Of a stretch of 64,000 nt of DNA, positions 27,413-37,564 are shown in pieces. The stretch lies in NCBI RefSeq assembly GCF_003610695.1, contig NZ_RAQH01000002.1:310001-374000 (forward strand), given 5' to 3'. The notes beneath the pieces were generated by a model. That model did not search any database and was not told where the DNA came from. It saw nothing but the letters and a program-made list of their open reading frames with translations. Each line of letters begins with the position of its first letter. Position 1 is the first letter of the stretch. A program made the position numbers and the translations under genes. The DNA is from Epilithonimonas arachidiradicis (lineage in GTDB: Bacteria > Bacteroidota > Bacteroidia > Flavobacteriales > Weeksellaceae).

Positions 27413-29347
27413 ATGTTATTCTCTAAACCACAAAAAACAAGAATTTATTTGAGGGAGAATGTTTTTAGCTTATCTGATTTGAGGTATCTACCCAGATGGG
27501 TAATTTTATTTATAGATATTATCATAACATCAATCTCAATTTTAGTATCTCACTTGTTAATAGTAGGATTAGATGTAAAACATTATAAATTTTTCCCATT
27601 ACCATTAATGTTTTGCCTGATTATATCTCTAAATGTTTTTTTTATGTATTTATTTAAAACATATTTAGGTGTAATAAGACATTCAACATTTATAGATTTA
27701 TTCAAGATAATATTCGCAAATCTAAGCACTGCAATTACATTAGTTTTTTTTAACTATATAACCTATTTTACGTTTGGTGAAAAAATAATATTAATACCCT
27801 TTGTTGGTTTTTACTTTGCAATTTCTTGTTTATTTCTATTCACCTTTAGACTTTTTGTTAAGACTTTTTTCAATGCAATTAAAGAAAATAAAAGAAGCTC
27901 ATACAGAAAAAAAATATATATATTAGGAGATGATGATACATCTGTTGCAATAGCACAGGCGATTATTTCTAATCCAAATTTACCTTTTGATATTTGTGGC
28001 TTCATATCTAACCAAGATAAGAAAGTTAGAATCAAGCTTTTAGGTAAAAGTGTAATTACAAAAAGTGATTTTATAAAATCTTTAAAAATTAAAGATCACG
28101 ATATAAGTGGTGTCCTTTTAATTAAAGAGACTATGCAGAAGGATGAATTAGACTTTTGGGTTAATTTGTTTTTAGAAAATAATCTCAAAATCTACAAAGC
28201 ACCTTCAATGCAAAAATTACGTAGTAATGAGATGATTAATCATATTAAAACTATTCAGATTGAAGATCTTCTTAACCGAAAGCCAATTAAATTAGATAAT
28301 ACTGAAATTAAGAAAAGACATTTTCAAAAAACAATTTTAGTGACTGGCGGAGCCGGTTCTATAGGTAAGGAAATTGTGAGACAGGTTGCCCTTTTAGAAC
28401 CTTTGCAAATTGTTGTTTTAGATCAATCCGAGACTCCGCTTTATGATACAGAACTAGAAATGAGGGAAACTTATCCTCATATCAATTTTAAATTTGTACT
28501 AGCGGATATATCTAACCTAAGTCGCCTAGAACCTATTTTTGCTAAATACAACTTTTCCATGGTTTATCACGCTGCGGCTTATAAACATGTGCCATTGGTT
28601 GAAGAAAATCCCCACGAAGGAGTCTTGGTAAATGTATTAGGAACCAAAAATTTGGCATTACTTTCCAGTAAATTTGGTGTAAATAGATTTGTAATGGTTT
28701 CTACTGACAAAGCAGTAAATCCAACAAATGTAATGGGTGCTTCGAAACGAGTTGCGGAATTATTTGTACAATCATTACAAAATTTAGAAGGCAATACAAC
28801 CAAATTTATTACTACAAGATTTGGAAATGTACTAGGCTCTAATGGGTCAGTAATACCTCATTTTCGTAAGCAGATAGCTAAAGGTGGACCAGTCACTATT
28901 ACACATCCTGATATTGTGAGATATTTTATGACTATTCCCGAAGCGTGTGAATTAGTTTTAAATGCGGGTACTATGGGAAAAGGAGGGGAGATTTATGTCT
29001 TCGATATGGGTGACCCGGTAAAGATTTTGGATCTTGCAAAGCGTATGATTAAGTTGTCTGGATTCGAACCGGATATAGATATCAAAATTATTTTTACAGG
29101 ATTAAGACCAGGGGAAAAGCTTTACGAAGAACTTTTAAGCGACAATGCTCGTACACTACCAACTTCTCATGAGAAAATTATGATATCTAAGGATCCTACC
29201 ATGCATTTTGATGAAATTGATGAATTAACGGAGTTGGTAATCAATTTTTCGAGAAAAGAAGAAAAACAAGAAATTGTAAGAATTTTAAAATCCATTGTTA
29301 AAGAATTTAAAAGCAATAATTCTATCTACGAATCGTTAGATAAATAA
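27413..29347 (+). CDS. PglF/CapD-type membrane UDP-sugar 4,6-dehydratase
   Basis: 644-aa protein. Four transmembrane helices fill residues ~20-155, followed by a CoA-binding-like Rossmann domain (~165-290) and a catalytic short-chain dehydratase domain beginning with TGGAGSIGKE near residue 307. The STDKAVNPTNVMGASK segment has Met where soluble dehydratases have Tyr, normal for this membrane family. It makes UDP-4-keto-6-deoxy-HexNAc from UDP-GlcNAc at the inner face of the membrane. With the three genes before it, it completes a bacillosamine-type pathway. Confidence 0.88.
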   Translation: MLFSKPQKTRIYLRENVFSLSDLRYLPRWVILFIDIIITSISILVSHLLIVGLDVKHYKFFPLPLMFCLIISLNVFFMYLFKTYLGVIRHSTFIDLFKIIFANLSTAITLVFFNYITYFTFGEKIILIPFVGFYFAISCLFLFTFRLFVKTFFNAIKENKRSSYRKKIYILGDDDTSVAIAQAIISNPNLPFDICGFISNQDKKVRIKLLGKSVITKSDFIKSLKIKDHDISGVLLIKETMQKDELDFWVNLFLENNLKIYKAPSMQKLRSNEMINHIKTIQIEDLLNRKPIKLDNTEIKKRHFQKTILVTGGAGSIGKEIVRQVALLEPLQIVVLDQSETPLYDTELEMRETYPHINFKFVLADISNLSRLEPIFAKYNFSMVYHAAAYKHVPLVEENPHEGVLVNVLGTKNLALLSSKFGVNRFVMVSTDKAVNPTNVMGASKRVAELFVQSLQNLEGNTTKFITTRFGNVLGSNGSVIPHFRKQIAKGGPVTITHPDIVRYFMTIPEACELVLNAGTMGKGGEIYVFDMGDPVKILDLAKRMIKLSGFEPDIDIKIIFTGLRPGEKLYEELLSDNARTLPTSHEKIMISKDPTMHFDEIDELTELVINFSRKEEKQEIVRILKSIVKEFKSNNSIYESLDK

Positions 29348-29354
29348 GAATTCC

Positions 29355-29362
29355 TATATTTG
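29355..29362 (+). promoter_or_regulatory. Candidate -7 element before the export gene
   Basis: TATATTTG followed by CAAAC matches TAnnTTTG, 25 bases before the export protein ATG. The expected TTG is not clear (GTTA at the right place). It may be an internal promoter of the locus. Confidence 0.4.
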
Positions 29363-29387
29363 CAAACCTTCAGTTAGAATTATATTT

Positions 29388-30191
29388 ATGAAAAGAGCTT
29401 TATCCATAATTTTTATGGCTTCATTATTTTGTTTAATATTCTCATGTAAAGTAAAAGAAGATATCGATTACATGCAGAATATTGAACAGACTGCAATTCA
29501 GACTTCTATACAAACATCCACATTTACCATCCAGCCTGGTGATCAATTGGTAATCTTAGTTAGTGCAAAGGATAATGATGTGGTAAAACCATTCAATCAA
29601 AATTATTCATCCAGCGATATATCGCAATTCTCTATTCCTAGTAGTAATCTTCCTGTTCAGGCACAGAGTTCTGTAGCAGGTCCTACATATATTGTCGATT
29701 CTAAAGGTAATATTCAATATCCTATCTTGGGAGAGTTGAATACAAGTAGCAAAACAATTGAGCAGTTTCGTGACGAACTTAAGGAAAAATTGAAAATTTA
29801 TGTGAAAGATCCGGGTGTCAATATCAGAAATACGAATTTTAAAGTAACAGTTCTTGGAGAAGTTAATAAGCCTGGAGCCTTTTTGGTGCCAGATGGACAA
29901 TCTATGACAATACTCACAACTTTGGGATTAGCAGGAGATCTAACAATATATGGACAGAGAAAGAATGTGTTGGTAATTCGTAACATAAATGGAATAACAA
30001 CTAAAGAGTATATTGACCTTACCAATGCAGAATTTATAAACTCTCCTTACTACTATGTTAAGCAAAATGATGTGATTTATGTTTCGCCTAATAAAACCAA
30101 GAAAAATACTTCTGCATACGGTCCTCAGGCAACAGTTTTGATTTCTGTCGCATCCGTTCTAGTAGGACTTTTGGCATTATTATTCAGGTAA
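29388..30191 (+). CDS. Polysaccharide export lipoprotein (Wza-like)
   Basis: 267-aa outer-membrane export protein. The signal peptide ends in a lipobox-like LIFSC (Cys at ~21), so it should be a lipoprotein. The Poly_export domain spans ~45-135, followed by an SLBB domain (VLGEVNKPGAFLVPDGQSM) and a C-terminal hydrophobic helix (VLISVASVLVGLLALLFR), as in Wza-type channels. It should form the outer-membrane pore used with the Wzc proteins encoded just downstream (25-base gap). Confidence 0.88.
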   Translation: MKRALSIIFMASLFCLIFSCKVKEDIDYMQNIEQTAIQTSIQTSTFTIQPGDQLVILVSAKDNDVVKPFNQNYSSSDISQFSIPSSNLPVQAQSSVAGPTYIVDSKGNIQYPILGELNTSSKTIEQFRDELKEKLKIYVKDPGVNIRNTNFKVTVLGEVNKPGAFLVPDGQSMTILTTLGLAGDLTIYGQRKNVLVIRNINGITTKEYIDLTNAEFINSPYYYVKQNDVIYVSPNKTKKNTSAYGPQATVLISVASVLVGLLALLFR

Positions 30192-30216
30192 TATCTTTTC
30201 AGTTCTTATTGATAAG

Positions 30217-32547
30217 ATGATGGAAAAAAACACTAATAACCCTTCAGAATTTGATATTAATGCATTAATAAAGCCATACCTTTCAAGATGGTACTGGTTT
30301 ATTATGGGTATTGTTTTAGCTATTATCTTAGCTTTACTTTACATAAAATTCTCTTTGCCTGTTTACAATGTGAGAAGTGCTGTTCTTATTAAAGATGCCA
30401 AAAAATCATTTGGAGCAGGTGTTGGAAATATGGGCGTTTTGGAGGGACTCTCAGGTTTTGGAGGGATGAGTACGAATAGTATAGAAAATGAACTAGAAGT
30501 TTTTAAAACTAAAAAATTAGCCAGAGATATTGTTGTACTCAATCATTTACAAACATCTGTTTATTCTACTTCCGGGATTGTTAAGAAAGAACTTTTTGGA
30601 GATACGTCTCCCATCATTATTCATATTGTAAATGATAAAAAGAATAAGGAATATCCAAAAGAAGCATTTTTTATTCATTTTGAAGATAATCAATTGTTAC
30701 TGGAGTCCAAAGAATACAATTTATCTCAAAAAATCGTTTATGACAAATATATCAGTTTACCGTTTGCCAATATAATTATAAGTAAGAATAAATTCTTTGA
30801 TAAGGAAAAAGCTGGTGAGATAGGAAATGGTTTAGAAGTTTATTTTAATACATTGGAGGGAGCTGCTTCTGGTGTGCAAAAGTTGATTCAGGTTGATCTT
30901 GCTGATAAGGATGCTACTATTATCAATTTATCTGTGAATTATCCACAGACTGATAAAGCAAAGAAAATTCTGACCTCCCTGATTGATTCTTATAATAAAG
31001 ATGCCATACTCGATAAAAATTCTGAAGCACAGAAAACTAAGGAATTCATTGATCAGAGAATTGGCAAGATATCCATAGAATTGGGAAACGTTGAAACAGA
31101 AAAAGAAAGATTCAAAACTGATCATATGATAACCGATCTTATGACAGAAGCAAAAATAAATCTCGAAAGTTCTGCAGATGCCAGAAAAAAACAATTGGAG
31201 CTGGATGCGCAGCTAGAGCTTAACAATGATCTTATTTCTTTTCTTAATAAACAGAATAGCTATCAGCTTTTGCCTGTAAATATTGGATTGGAAAATCATG
31301 AATCCAATACTAATATTGCAGCATACAATAAATTGATCATAGATAGAAACAGGATGCTGGAAAATGCGACACCTCAGAACCCTCTCATACAGGATATTAC
31401 GCAGCAAATTAATTCTATGAAAAGATCTGTTGCAGAATCTTTGGAAAAAAATAAAGTGGCTTTGCAATTTGCGTTGAATGAATATCAGTCTGAACAGAAT
31501 AAAATAGAATCCAGAATTACAAAAATACCTCATCAGGAAAAACTCTTCAGAAGCCTTGAAAGACAACAGCAGATCAAAGAAAGTCTTTTTCTTTTGTTGT
31601 TGCAGAAGCGTGAGGAAACTGCGATTTCATTAGCTGTGGTAGCTCCCAAGGCAAGAATCGTAGAACCGGTATTTGTTTCGGATAAACCTGTTGCACCAAA
31701 AAAAATGATTATTCTTTTGGTTTCCTTGATTTTAGGATGCATTATACCTTTTTTTATTATTTATTTAAAAGAATTATTAAATACTAAAATTAATTCTAAG
31801 AATGATCTGAAATTATTAACGAAAATTCCTATAATTGCAGAAATTCCTGCTATAAAAAATAATGTAGATCATATTGTGAAAAACAATGACTTTTCCCAGT
31901 TAGCAGAATCTTTTAGAATTCTTACAACCAATATCGGTTTTTTGCTTCCAAAAACATTGGAAAGTAAAATTATTTTTGTAACATCGTCTATTAAAGGTGA
32001 GGGAAAGACATTCGTCTCAATGAATTTAGCATTATCGCTGACTAATTCAAATAATAAAGTAGTCATCGTGGGGACAGATATTAGAAATCCACAATTACAG
32101 AGATATAATAATGGCAAAAATCCGGGTAAAGGATTGACAGAATATTTATATGATAAAAACACATTTGTTGATGAAATTTTGTTCAAAAATCCAGCTAATG
32201 ATAAGTGTGATATTATATACTCAGGAACTATTCCGCCTAACCCTACCGAGCTGCTAACCAATGGAAGATTAGGTGTATTGTTGGAACAACTCAGGGCAAG
32301 ATATGACTATATAATAGTGGACACAGCACCGTTACTGCTGGTTACGGATACTTTTACTTTTGTGAAGTATGCAGACCTTGAACTTTATGTTACAAGATCC
32401 AATTTTACAGACAAAAAGCTAATAGAATTTGCAAATGATTCTGTGGAGAGCGGAAAATTGAATAATGTGGCATTTATATTAAATGATGTAACAAAACAGA
32501 ATTTTGGCTATGGTAATAAATACGGCTATGGCTACAACAACAAATAA
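30217..32547 (+). CDS. Wzc-type tyrosine autokinase / polysaccharide co-polymerase, copy 1
   Basis: 776-aa inner-membrane protein. TM1 is at ~25-48, followed by a large periplasmic Wzz-type domain with coiled coil (~270-470), TM2 at ~497-520 after the Pro-rich VAPKKM, and a cytoplasmic BY-kinase domain with Walker A SSIKGEGKT (~595), Walker A' VIVGTDIRNP and Walker B YIIVDTAPL. The tail ends in a Tyr-rich cluster (FGYGNKYGYGY), the usual autophosphorylation site. It controls chain length and export together with the Wza-like lipoprotein. The next gene, 9 bases away, is a full paralogue. Confidence 0.9.
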   Translation: MMEKNTNNPSEFDINALIKPYLSRWYWFIMGIVLAIILALLYIKFSLPVYNVRSAVLIKDAKKSFGAGVGNMGVLEGLSGFGGMSTNSIENELEVFKTKKLARDIVVLNHLQTSVYSTSGIVKKELFGDTSPIIIHIVNDKKNKEYPKEAFFIHFEDNQLLLESKEYNLSQKIVYDKYISLPFANIIISKNKFFDKEKAGEIGNGLEVYFNTLEGAASGVQKLIQVDLADKDATIINLSVNYPQTDKAKKILTSLIDSYNKDAILDKNSEAQKTKEFIDQRIGKISIELGNVETEKERFKTDHMITDLMTEAKINLESSADARKKQLELDAQLELNNDLISFLNKQNSYQLLPVNIGLENHESNTNIAAYNKLIIDRNRMLENATPQNPLIQDITQQINSMKRSVAESLEKNKVALQFALNEYQSEQNKIESRITKIPHQEKLFRSLERQQQIKESLFLLLLQKREETAISLAVVAPKARIVEPVFVSDKPVAPKKMIILLVSLILGCIIPFFIIYLKELLNTKINSKNDLKLLTKIPIIAEIPAIKNNVDHIVKNNDFSQLAESFRILTTNIGFLLPKTLESKIIFVTSSIKGEGKTFVSMNLALSLTNSNNKVVIVGTDIRNPQLQRYNNGKNPGKGLTEYLYDKNTFVDEILFKNPANDKCDIIYSGTIPPNPTELLTNGRLGVLLEQLRARYDYIIVDTAPLLLVTDTFTFVKYADLELYVTRSNFTDKKLIEFANDSVESGKLNNVAFILNDVTKQNFGYGNKYGYGYNNK

Positions 32548-32556
32548 ATGACTTAA

Positions 32557-34905
32557 ATGGACGTTACGAAAAAAGAAGAAGAATTCAATTTAAGAGAGAT
32601 TATCAAACCGTATACAAAGCGCTGGTACTGGTTTTTTGGAAGTGTGATCCTGACAACTATCCTTGCCATATTGTATATAAAATTCACAACCCCGGTTTAT
32701 AAAATCCAATCATCTGTACTAATTAAGGATGCAAAAAAAATGTCCAGCGCATCAGGAGATTTTGGTGTGCTTGCTGGTTTAGGAGGTTTCGCAGGGATGG
32801 GTACAAATAGTATTGAAAATGAATTGGAAATTTTCAAGTCCAAAAGAATCATAGAAGATGTTACCAAAAATCTTAAGCTTCAGGTTTCTATCTATTCTCG
32901 GGAAAAATACCACGATGTAGAATTGTATAATGATACCAACCCTTTTATTGTCCATGTTGTAAATGAAAAACAGTTTGAGGAATTACCTAAGAAACCAATT
33001 GATGTAAAAATACAAGGGGATAAGATTACACTGTCTTCAGAGGAATTAAAAAAAGATGTTATTACTACTTTCAATAAAACCATCAGTCTCCCGTATGCTA
33101 ATTTTATTATTCAAAAGAATCCAAAATTCAATAGAAAAAAGGTAAAAAAGCTTGATCTGAACGACTTTTATTTTACTTACTCTGATTTCGCAAGTGTTGT
33201 AGATGATTATCAAAAAGCTTTAGAAGTTGATCTGATGGATAAAGATGCTACGGTAATTGGTTTGGGAATAGCCCATTCCAATAAAGATAAATCCAAAGAT
33301 ATTTTGAACAATCTAGTAGATATTTATAATGAATATGCTATAAAAGATAAAAATACAGAGTCTAAAAAAACAAAGGATTTTATTGACGAGAGAATTGTTT
33401 TGATATCCAAAGAGCTGGGAGAGGTAGAAAGTGATAAAGAACGGTTTAAGGTAGATAATGATATTGTCGATATACAAACCGAAGCTAAAATTAATTTACA
33501 GACTTCTAATGAAACCAGAAGGAAAAGCTTAGAAATTGAAACTCAGATAGAAGTGAGCAGGATGTTGTTAGGATTCATCGATAGTAGTTCAAACCAAGTG
33601 CTTCCTACCAACATTGGATTGGATAATCCCACTGCCACTTCTAACATAACAGCTTATAATAAGCTGATCATGGACAGAAACAGATTACTGGAAAATGCAA
33701 CTACAGAAAATCCTTTAGTAAAAGAAGTTACAAAAGATATCTCAGGTCTCAAAAATGCAATGCGGGAAAGCATCCAACGTTATTTGATAAACCTGAATGC
33801 TACTAAAAACCAGATTAATCGTGAGAATAATTATAGTAATACAGAGATTCAAAAAGTACCGAGACAAGAGAAATTATTCAGAAATATAGAACGTCAGCAG
33901 CAAATTAAAGAAAATCTATATCTTTTATTGTTGCAGAAAAGAGAAGAGGCAGCAATCTCTATGGCGATGACTGATAACAAAGCTAGAGTTGTAGATCACG
34001 CATATGTTTTGAAGAAACCAGTTGCACCTAAAAAAATGATCTCTGTTTTAGGAGCTTGGATTTTAGGTCTGCTTATTCCATTTGGATTTATATACATTAA
34101 AGAATTGCTTAATAATAAATTGATTAGCAAACATGACTTGGAAAAACGGACAAGTACTCCTATTCTGTCAGAAATTCCTAGATTATACAGAAAAGATGGA
34201 GAGATCATCACCAAAAATGATGTGTCGCCATTGGCAGAATCTTTCAGGATTCTGGTAACCAATCTTAATTTCATGCTATCAAAGAAGTCTGAGGCAAAAA
34301 TTATTTTTGTTACTTCTACTATAAAAGGAGAGGGAAAAACATTTGTATCTGTTAATCTTTCGTTAGCTTTGGCCTCGTCTACAAAAAGAGTATTAGTGAT
34401 AGGTTCTGATATTAGAAATCCACAACTGCAGAGATACAATCCTGCAATGAAAAATACCAAAGGTCTTTCCGAATATCTGTATGAAGAAATAGATAGTCCT
34501 AAAGAAATAATACATCCAAGCAACTTCCACCCAAACTGTGATTTTATCTATTCTGGAGTTATCCCGCCTAATCCGACGGATCTTTTACAAAATGGTAGAT
34601 ACTCATTATTATTGGATTCACTGAAAAATGATTATGACTATATCATTTTAGACACAGCACCTCTAATGTTGGTTACAGATTCATTCCTGATATCTGAAGT
34701 TGCTGATGCTACAGTTTATGTGACCCGGTCTGAGATAACGGAGAAAGGCTTCATTGACTTTGCTAACAAAAATATTGAGACGAAAAAAATTAAAAATGTG
34801 GCATTTGTACTTAATGATGTCCATAAGAGTAATTTTGGCTATGGTAATAAATATGGCTATGGTTATCAAGCTGAGGAGAAGAAGTGGTGGCAAAAAATAT
34901 TTTAA
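32557..34905 (+). CDS. Wzc-type tyrosine autokinase / polysaccharide co-polymerase, copy 2
   Basis: 782-aa paralogue of the preceding gene with the same order: TM1, Wzz-type periplasmic domain with coiled coil, TM2 and BY-kinase. Kinase motifs are intact: STIKGEGKT (~585), VIGSDIRNP and YIILDTAPL. The Tyr cluster FGYGNKYGYGY is kept but followed by an extra QAEEKKWWQKIF end. Both copies thus look functional. The pair may form mixed oligomers or serve two chain lengths or two glycans. The gene ends 14 bases before the preferred start of wzx. Confidence 0.9.
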   Translation: MDVTKKEEEFNLREIIKPYTKRWYWFFGSVILTTILAILYIKFTTPVYKIQSSVLIKDAKKMSSASGDFGVLAGLGGFAGMGTNSIENELEIFKSKRIIEDVTKNLKLQVSIYSREKYHDVELYNDTNPFIVHVVNEKQFEELPKKPIDVKIQGDKITLSSEELKKDVITTFNKTISLPYANFIIQKNPKFNRKKVKKLDLNDFYFTYSDFASVVDDYQKALEVDLMDKDATVIGLGIAHSNKDKSKDILNNLVDIYNEYAIKDKNTESKKTKDFIDERIVLISKELGEVESDKERFKVDNDIVDIQTEAKINLQTSNETRRKSLEIETQIEVSRMLLGFIDSSSNQVLPTNIGLDNPTATSNITAYNKLIMDRNRLLENATTENPLVKEVTKDISGLKNAMRESIQRYLINLNATKNQINRENNYSNTEIQKVPRQEKLFRNIERQQQIKENLYLLLLQKREEAAISMAMTDNKARVVDHAYVLKKPVAPKKMISVLGAWILGLLIPFGFIYIKELLNNKLISKHDLEKRTSTPILSEIPRLYRKDGEIITKNDVSPLAESFRILVTNLNFMLSKKSEAKIIFVTSTIKGEGKTFVSVNLSLALASSTKRVLVIGSDIRNPQLQRYNPAMKNTKGLSEYLYEEIDSPKEIIHPSNFHPNCDFIYSGVIPPNPTDLLQNGRYSLLLDSLKNDYDYIILDTAPLMLVTDSFLISEVADATVYVTRSEITEKGFIDFANKNIETKKIKNVAFVLNDVHKSNFGYGNKYGYGYQAEEKKWWQKIF

Positions 34906-34919
34906 ACAAACTCCTGCTA

Positions 34920-36386
34920 ATGGATGCTCACCAAATAAAGAAACCAAGTATTAAAGTTAACTTCGCTCTAAATTTTTTAAGAATATTTTCGGCGGCTATT
35001 GTTGGTTTATTAACAATGCCATACATTACCAGAGTATTAGGTGCTGAAAATCTGGGAAAAGTAGAATATGTTTATACTATTATAAATTATTTTGTGCTCT
35101 TTTCAGCTCTTGGAATTCCTATGTATGGCATTAGGGAGGTGTCAAAAAAAAGAGATAATGAGAAGGAGTTATTTAAACTTGTATTTGAGCTCTATTTAAT
35201 ACTTTTTATTACTACAATATTATCTTACTTACTGATATTTGTTTTGATTAATGTAAGCTTCCTTTCCAACTACCGAGAATTAATAATTATAATGAGTTCG
35301 ATGGTGTTCCTAAGCAATATTGGAGCTGAATGGTACTTTCAAGGAATAGAGAATCAAAAGTTTATTACTATCAGATATATAACAGTAAGATTTTTGGTTT
35401 TTATCTTAATTTTTTTATTTGTAAATAAAACTGAAGATTATCAAAAGTATGCCTTTTTGGTGGTTATGTTGAGTTTCGGAGCTAACTTAATTAATTTTAT
35501 TTTTTTAATCTATAAATTACTTAAACAAAAAATTAATGTAAAAGAGATAAACATACTTCAGCATTTGAAGCCTATTTTCACGGTTTTTATAGCAACAGTT
35601 TCTATAAATATTTATTTGCAACTAGATAACTTCCTAATAGGAATTTTATCCGGAGACAAATATGTTGGTTACTATTCAATGGCAAATAAATTAATTAGGT
35701 ATGCTATTTCTTTTATTACTGTAATTGGAGCTGTAATGTTACCGCGATTGTCTTTTTTATTTTTAAATGATAAAATACAATACAAGGAGTATTTAAAAAA
35801 AAGCCTTCATTTGATGATGATTTTATCTGTGCCCTGTACAATTTATTTTTTTGTATTTTCTCAAAATATAATTTCTTTTATGGGAGGAGTGGATTTTAAT
35901 TCTTCAATTATTACAATGCAAATATTATCACCACTATGTATAATAGTAAGTTTAGCATATTTTTTTGGATTTCTTATTCTATATCCACAGGGTTTAGAAA
36001 AAGTCTATACCAAGGCGACTTTAGTTTCTGCAATTTTCAGTTTAATTATTAATTTTTACATTATCAAAAATTTTCAACACAATGGAGCAGCTGTAGTTGC
36101 TGTATTATCTGAATTAATCGCAATTGTTTTTATGTTTGTCTACTTAAAAAATAATGGATTAGTTTATGGTCTTTTTGATAATAATTTATTGAAAATTTTA
36201 GCTGCAAATTTTATAGTCTTCTCTGTTTTTTATATTTTTTTATTTACGAAGATTAACTTCTTTAATAATCTGATAGTTTCTTCTATTTTATTCCCTATAG
36301 CTTATGCACTACTTTTATTTTTCTTAAAAGAAAAACATACTAAAGATATCTTCGATAAAATAATTTTTAATAAAATAAAAAAATAG
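34920..36386 (+). CDS. wzx: Wzx-type flippase for lipid-linked oligosaccharide
   Basis: 488-aa membrane protein with about 12-14 hydrophobic helices, of the MATE/oligosaccharide flippase superfamily. It turns the undecaprenyl-linked repeat unit to the periplasmic side. The N-terminal MPYITRVLGAENLGKVEY and the GIPMYGIREVS segment are typical. ATG 34920 is chosen over GTG 34884, which would overlap the wzc copy by 22 bases and add a non-conserved segment. Very AT-rich, like the polymerase gene next to it. Confidence 0.85.
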   Translation: MDAHQIKKPSIKVNFALNFLRIFSAAIVGLLTMPYITRVLGAENLGKVEYVYTIINYFVLFSALGIPMYGIREVSKKRDNEKELFKLVFELYLILFITTILSYLLIFVLINVSFLSNYRELIIIMSSMVFLSNIGAEWYFQGIENQKFITIRYITVRFLVFILIFLFVNKTEDYQKYAFLVVMLSFGANLINFIFLIYKLLKQKINVKEINILQHLKPIFTVFIATVSINIYLQLDNFLIGILSGDKYVGYYSMANKLIRYAISFITVIGAVMLPRLSFLFLNDKIQYKEYLKKSLHLMMILSVPCTIYFFVFSQNIISFMGGVDFNSSIITMQILSPLCIIVSLAYFFGFLILYPQGLEKVYTKATLVSAIFSLIINFYIIKNFQHNGAAVVAVLSELIAIVFMFVYLKNNGLVYGLFDNNLLKILAANFIVFSVFYIFLFTKINFFNNLIVSSILFPIAYALLLFFLKEKHTKDIFDKIIFNKIKK

Positions 36387-36388
36387 CT

Positions 36389-37558
36389 ATGTTGGCTTAT
36401 TCCTTTTTACTATTTATTTTGATATTTGGTGTTTTTCATTTTGATTACAGAGGGAAAACAATTTTAAAAAATTTATATTACTATTTTATTTTTATATATT
36501 GTATACTATTAACAGGACTCCGCTACAGAGTTGGAGGGGATACCTTAGCTTATGAAGATTATTTTCCATTTTACCCTGATCTTCGGACATATTTCTCTTT
36601 TCTAAATGGAGATAATGAATATTTTGGATATCAACCATTATATTTGTTGTTTGTTGCTTTTTGCAAATCCTTAAATCCAGATTATTATTTTTATCAAATT
36701 ATACATTCAATCATTTACAATTCTTTCTTTTTTTGGTTTATTAAAAAATATTCAAAATATAGATTTACGACTATTTTAATAAGCTATATTTTTTTATTGT
36801 ATTTTTACTTTGGCTTCGAAATACAAAGGGAAATTTTTGCTATTTGTTGCTTTCTTGTAGCTTATAAATATTTTATGGAAAACAAATGGCTTCCATATTT
36901 TTTGATTTGTATTGTAGCCTTTGGATTTCATATATCAGCTATTTTTCTTTTTATTCTCCCGTTATTTAAGTTAATTAAATTTTCTACCCGCTTTTTAATT
37001 ATTTCAATTATTATTTCAATACCGCTTTTATTTAGTAAAATCTTCTTTATAGATTTTATTAAAGTGATTTTGGTTACAGATTTTATGCAAAAAAAAGGAG
37101 AAGCTTATTCTGAAATGGAATTTAGTATATTAGGGATACTGTTTTTTTATTTTGTAAGGGTTATAGTATTCATTCCATTTTTATTTTATTATTCAAAAAA
37201 TAAACTTCGAGACAAAAATTTTGATTGGATGTTTGTAGGTTTGTTGTGGATGTCCATTTTATCTCAAGTTATGGTTGGTTTTGATAGAGTTAGTAACTAT
37301 ATTTACTTGCCATTTATTATTTTTGTTACACATGTTATTTATAATAAAAAAGAATGGGTAAATACATTTTTTGGTAAAAAAGCTATTATATCATCTCTAT
37401 ATCTATTTATTTTTAGTATCATAGGAGTTAAACTACTAGTAGCAAATATTGACAATAAATATTATTACTATTCTGTTTATTTTCCTTATGAAAGTGTTTT
37501 AGACAAAAAAGAAACGAAAGCAAGAGAAAGATTTATTAGGGAAATGTGGGCTAATTAA
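36389..37558 (+). CDS. EpsG-family polysaccharide polymerase (Wzy-like)
   Basis: 389-aa membrane protein with about ten hydrophobic helices and very high AT content (12 G/C in the 60 bases 36421-36480). The N-terminal LRYRVGGDTLAYEDYF and the REIFAICCFLVAYKYF segment match the EpsG family, which replaces Wzy as polymerase in many polysaccharide loci. It should join repeat units in the periplasm. It starts two bases after wzx and is followed at six bases by a glycosyltransferase. Confidence 0.8.
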   Translation: MLAYSFLLFILIFGVFHFDYRGKTILKNLYYYFIFIYCILLTGLRYRVGGDTLAYEDYFPFYPDLRTYFSFLNGDNEYFGYQPLYLLFVAFCKSLNPDYYFYQIIHSIIYNSFFFWFIKKYSKYRFTTILISYIFLLYFYFGFEIQREIFAICCFLVAYKYFMENKWLPYFLICIVAFGFHISAIFLFILPLFKLIKFSTRFLIISIIISIPLLFSKIFFIDFIKVILVTDFMQKKGEAYSEMEFSILGILFFYFVRVIVFIPFLFYYSKNKLRDKNFDWMFVGLLWMSILSQVMVGFDRVSNYIYLPFIIFVTHVIYNKKEWVNTFFGKKAIISSLYLFIFSIIGVKLLVANIDNKYYYYSVYFPYESVLDKKETKARERFIREMWAN

Positions 37559-37564
37559 TTTATT

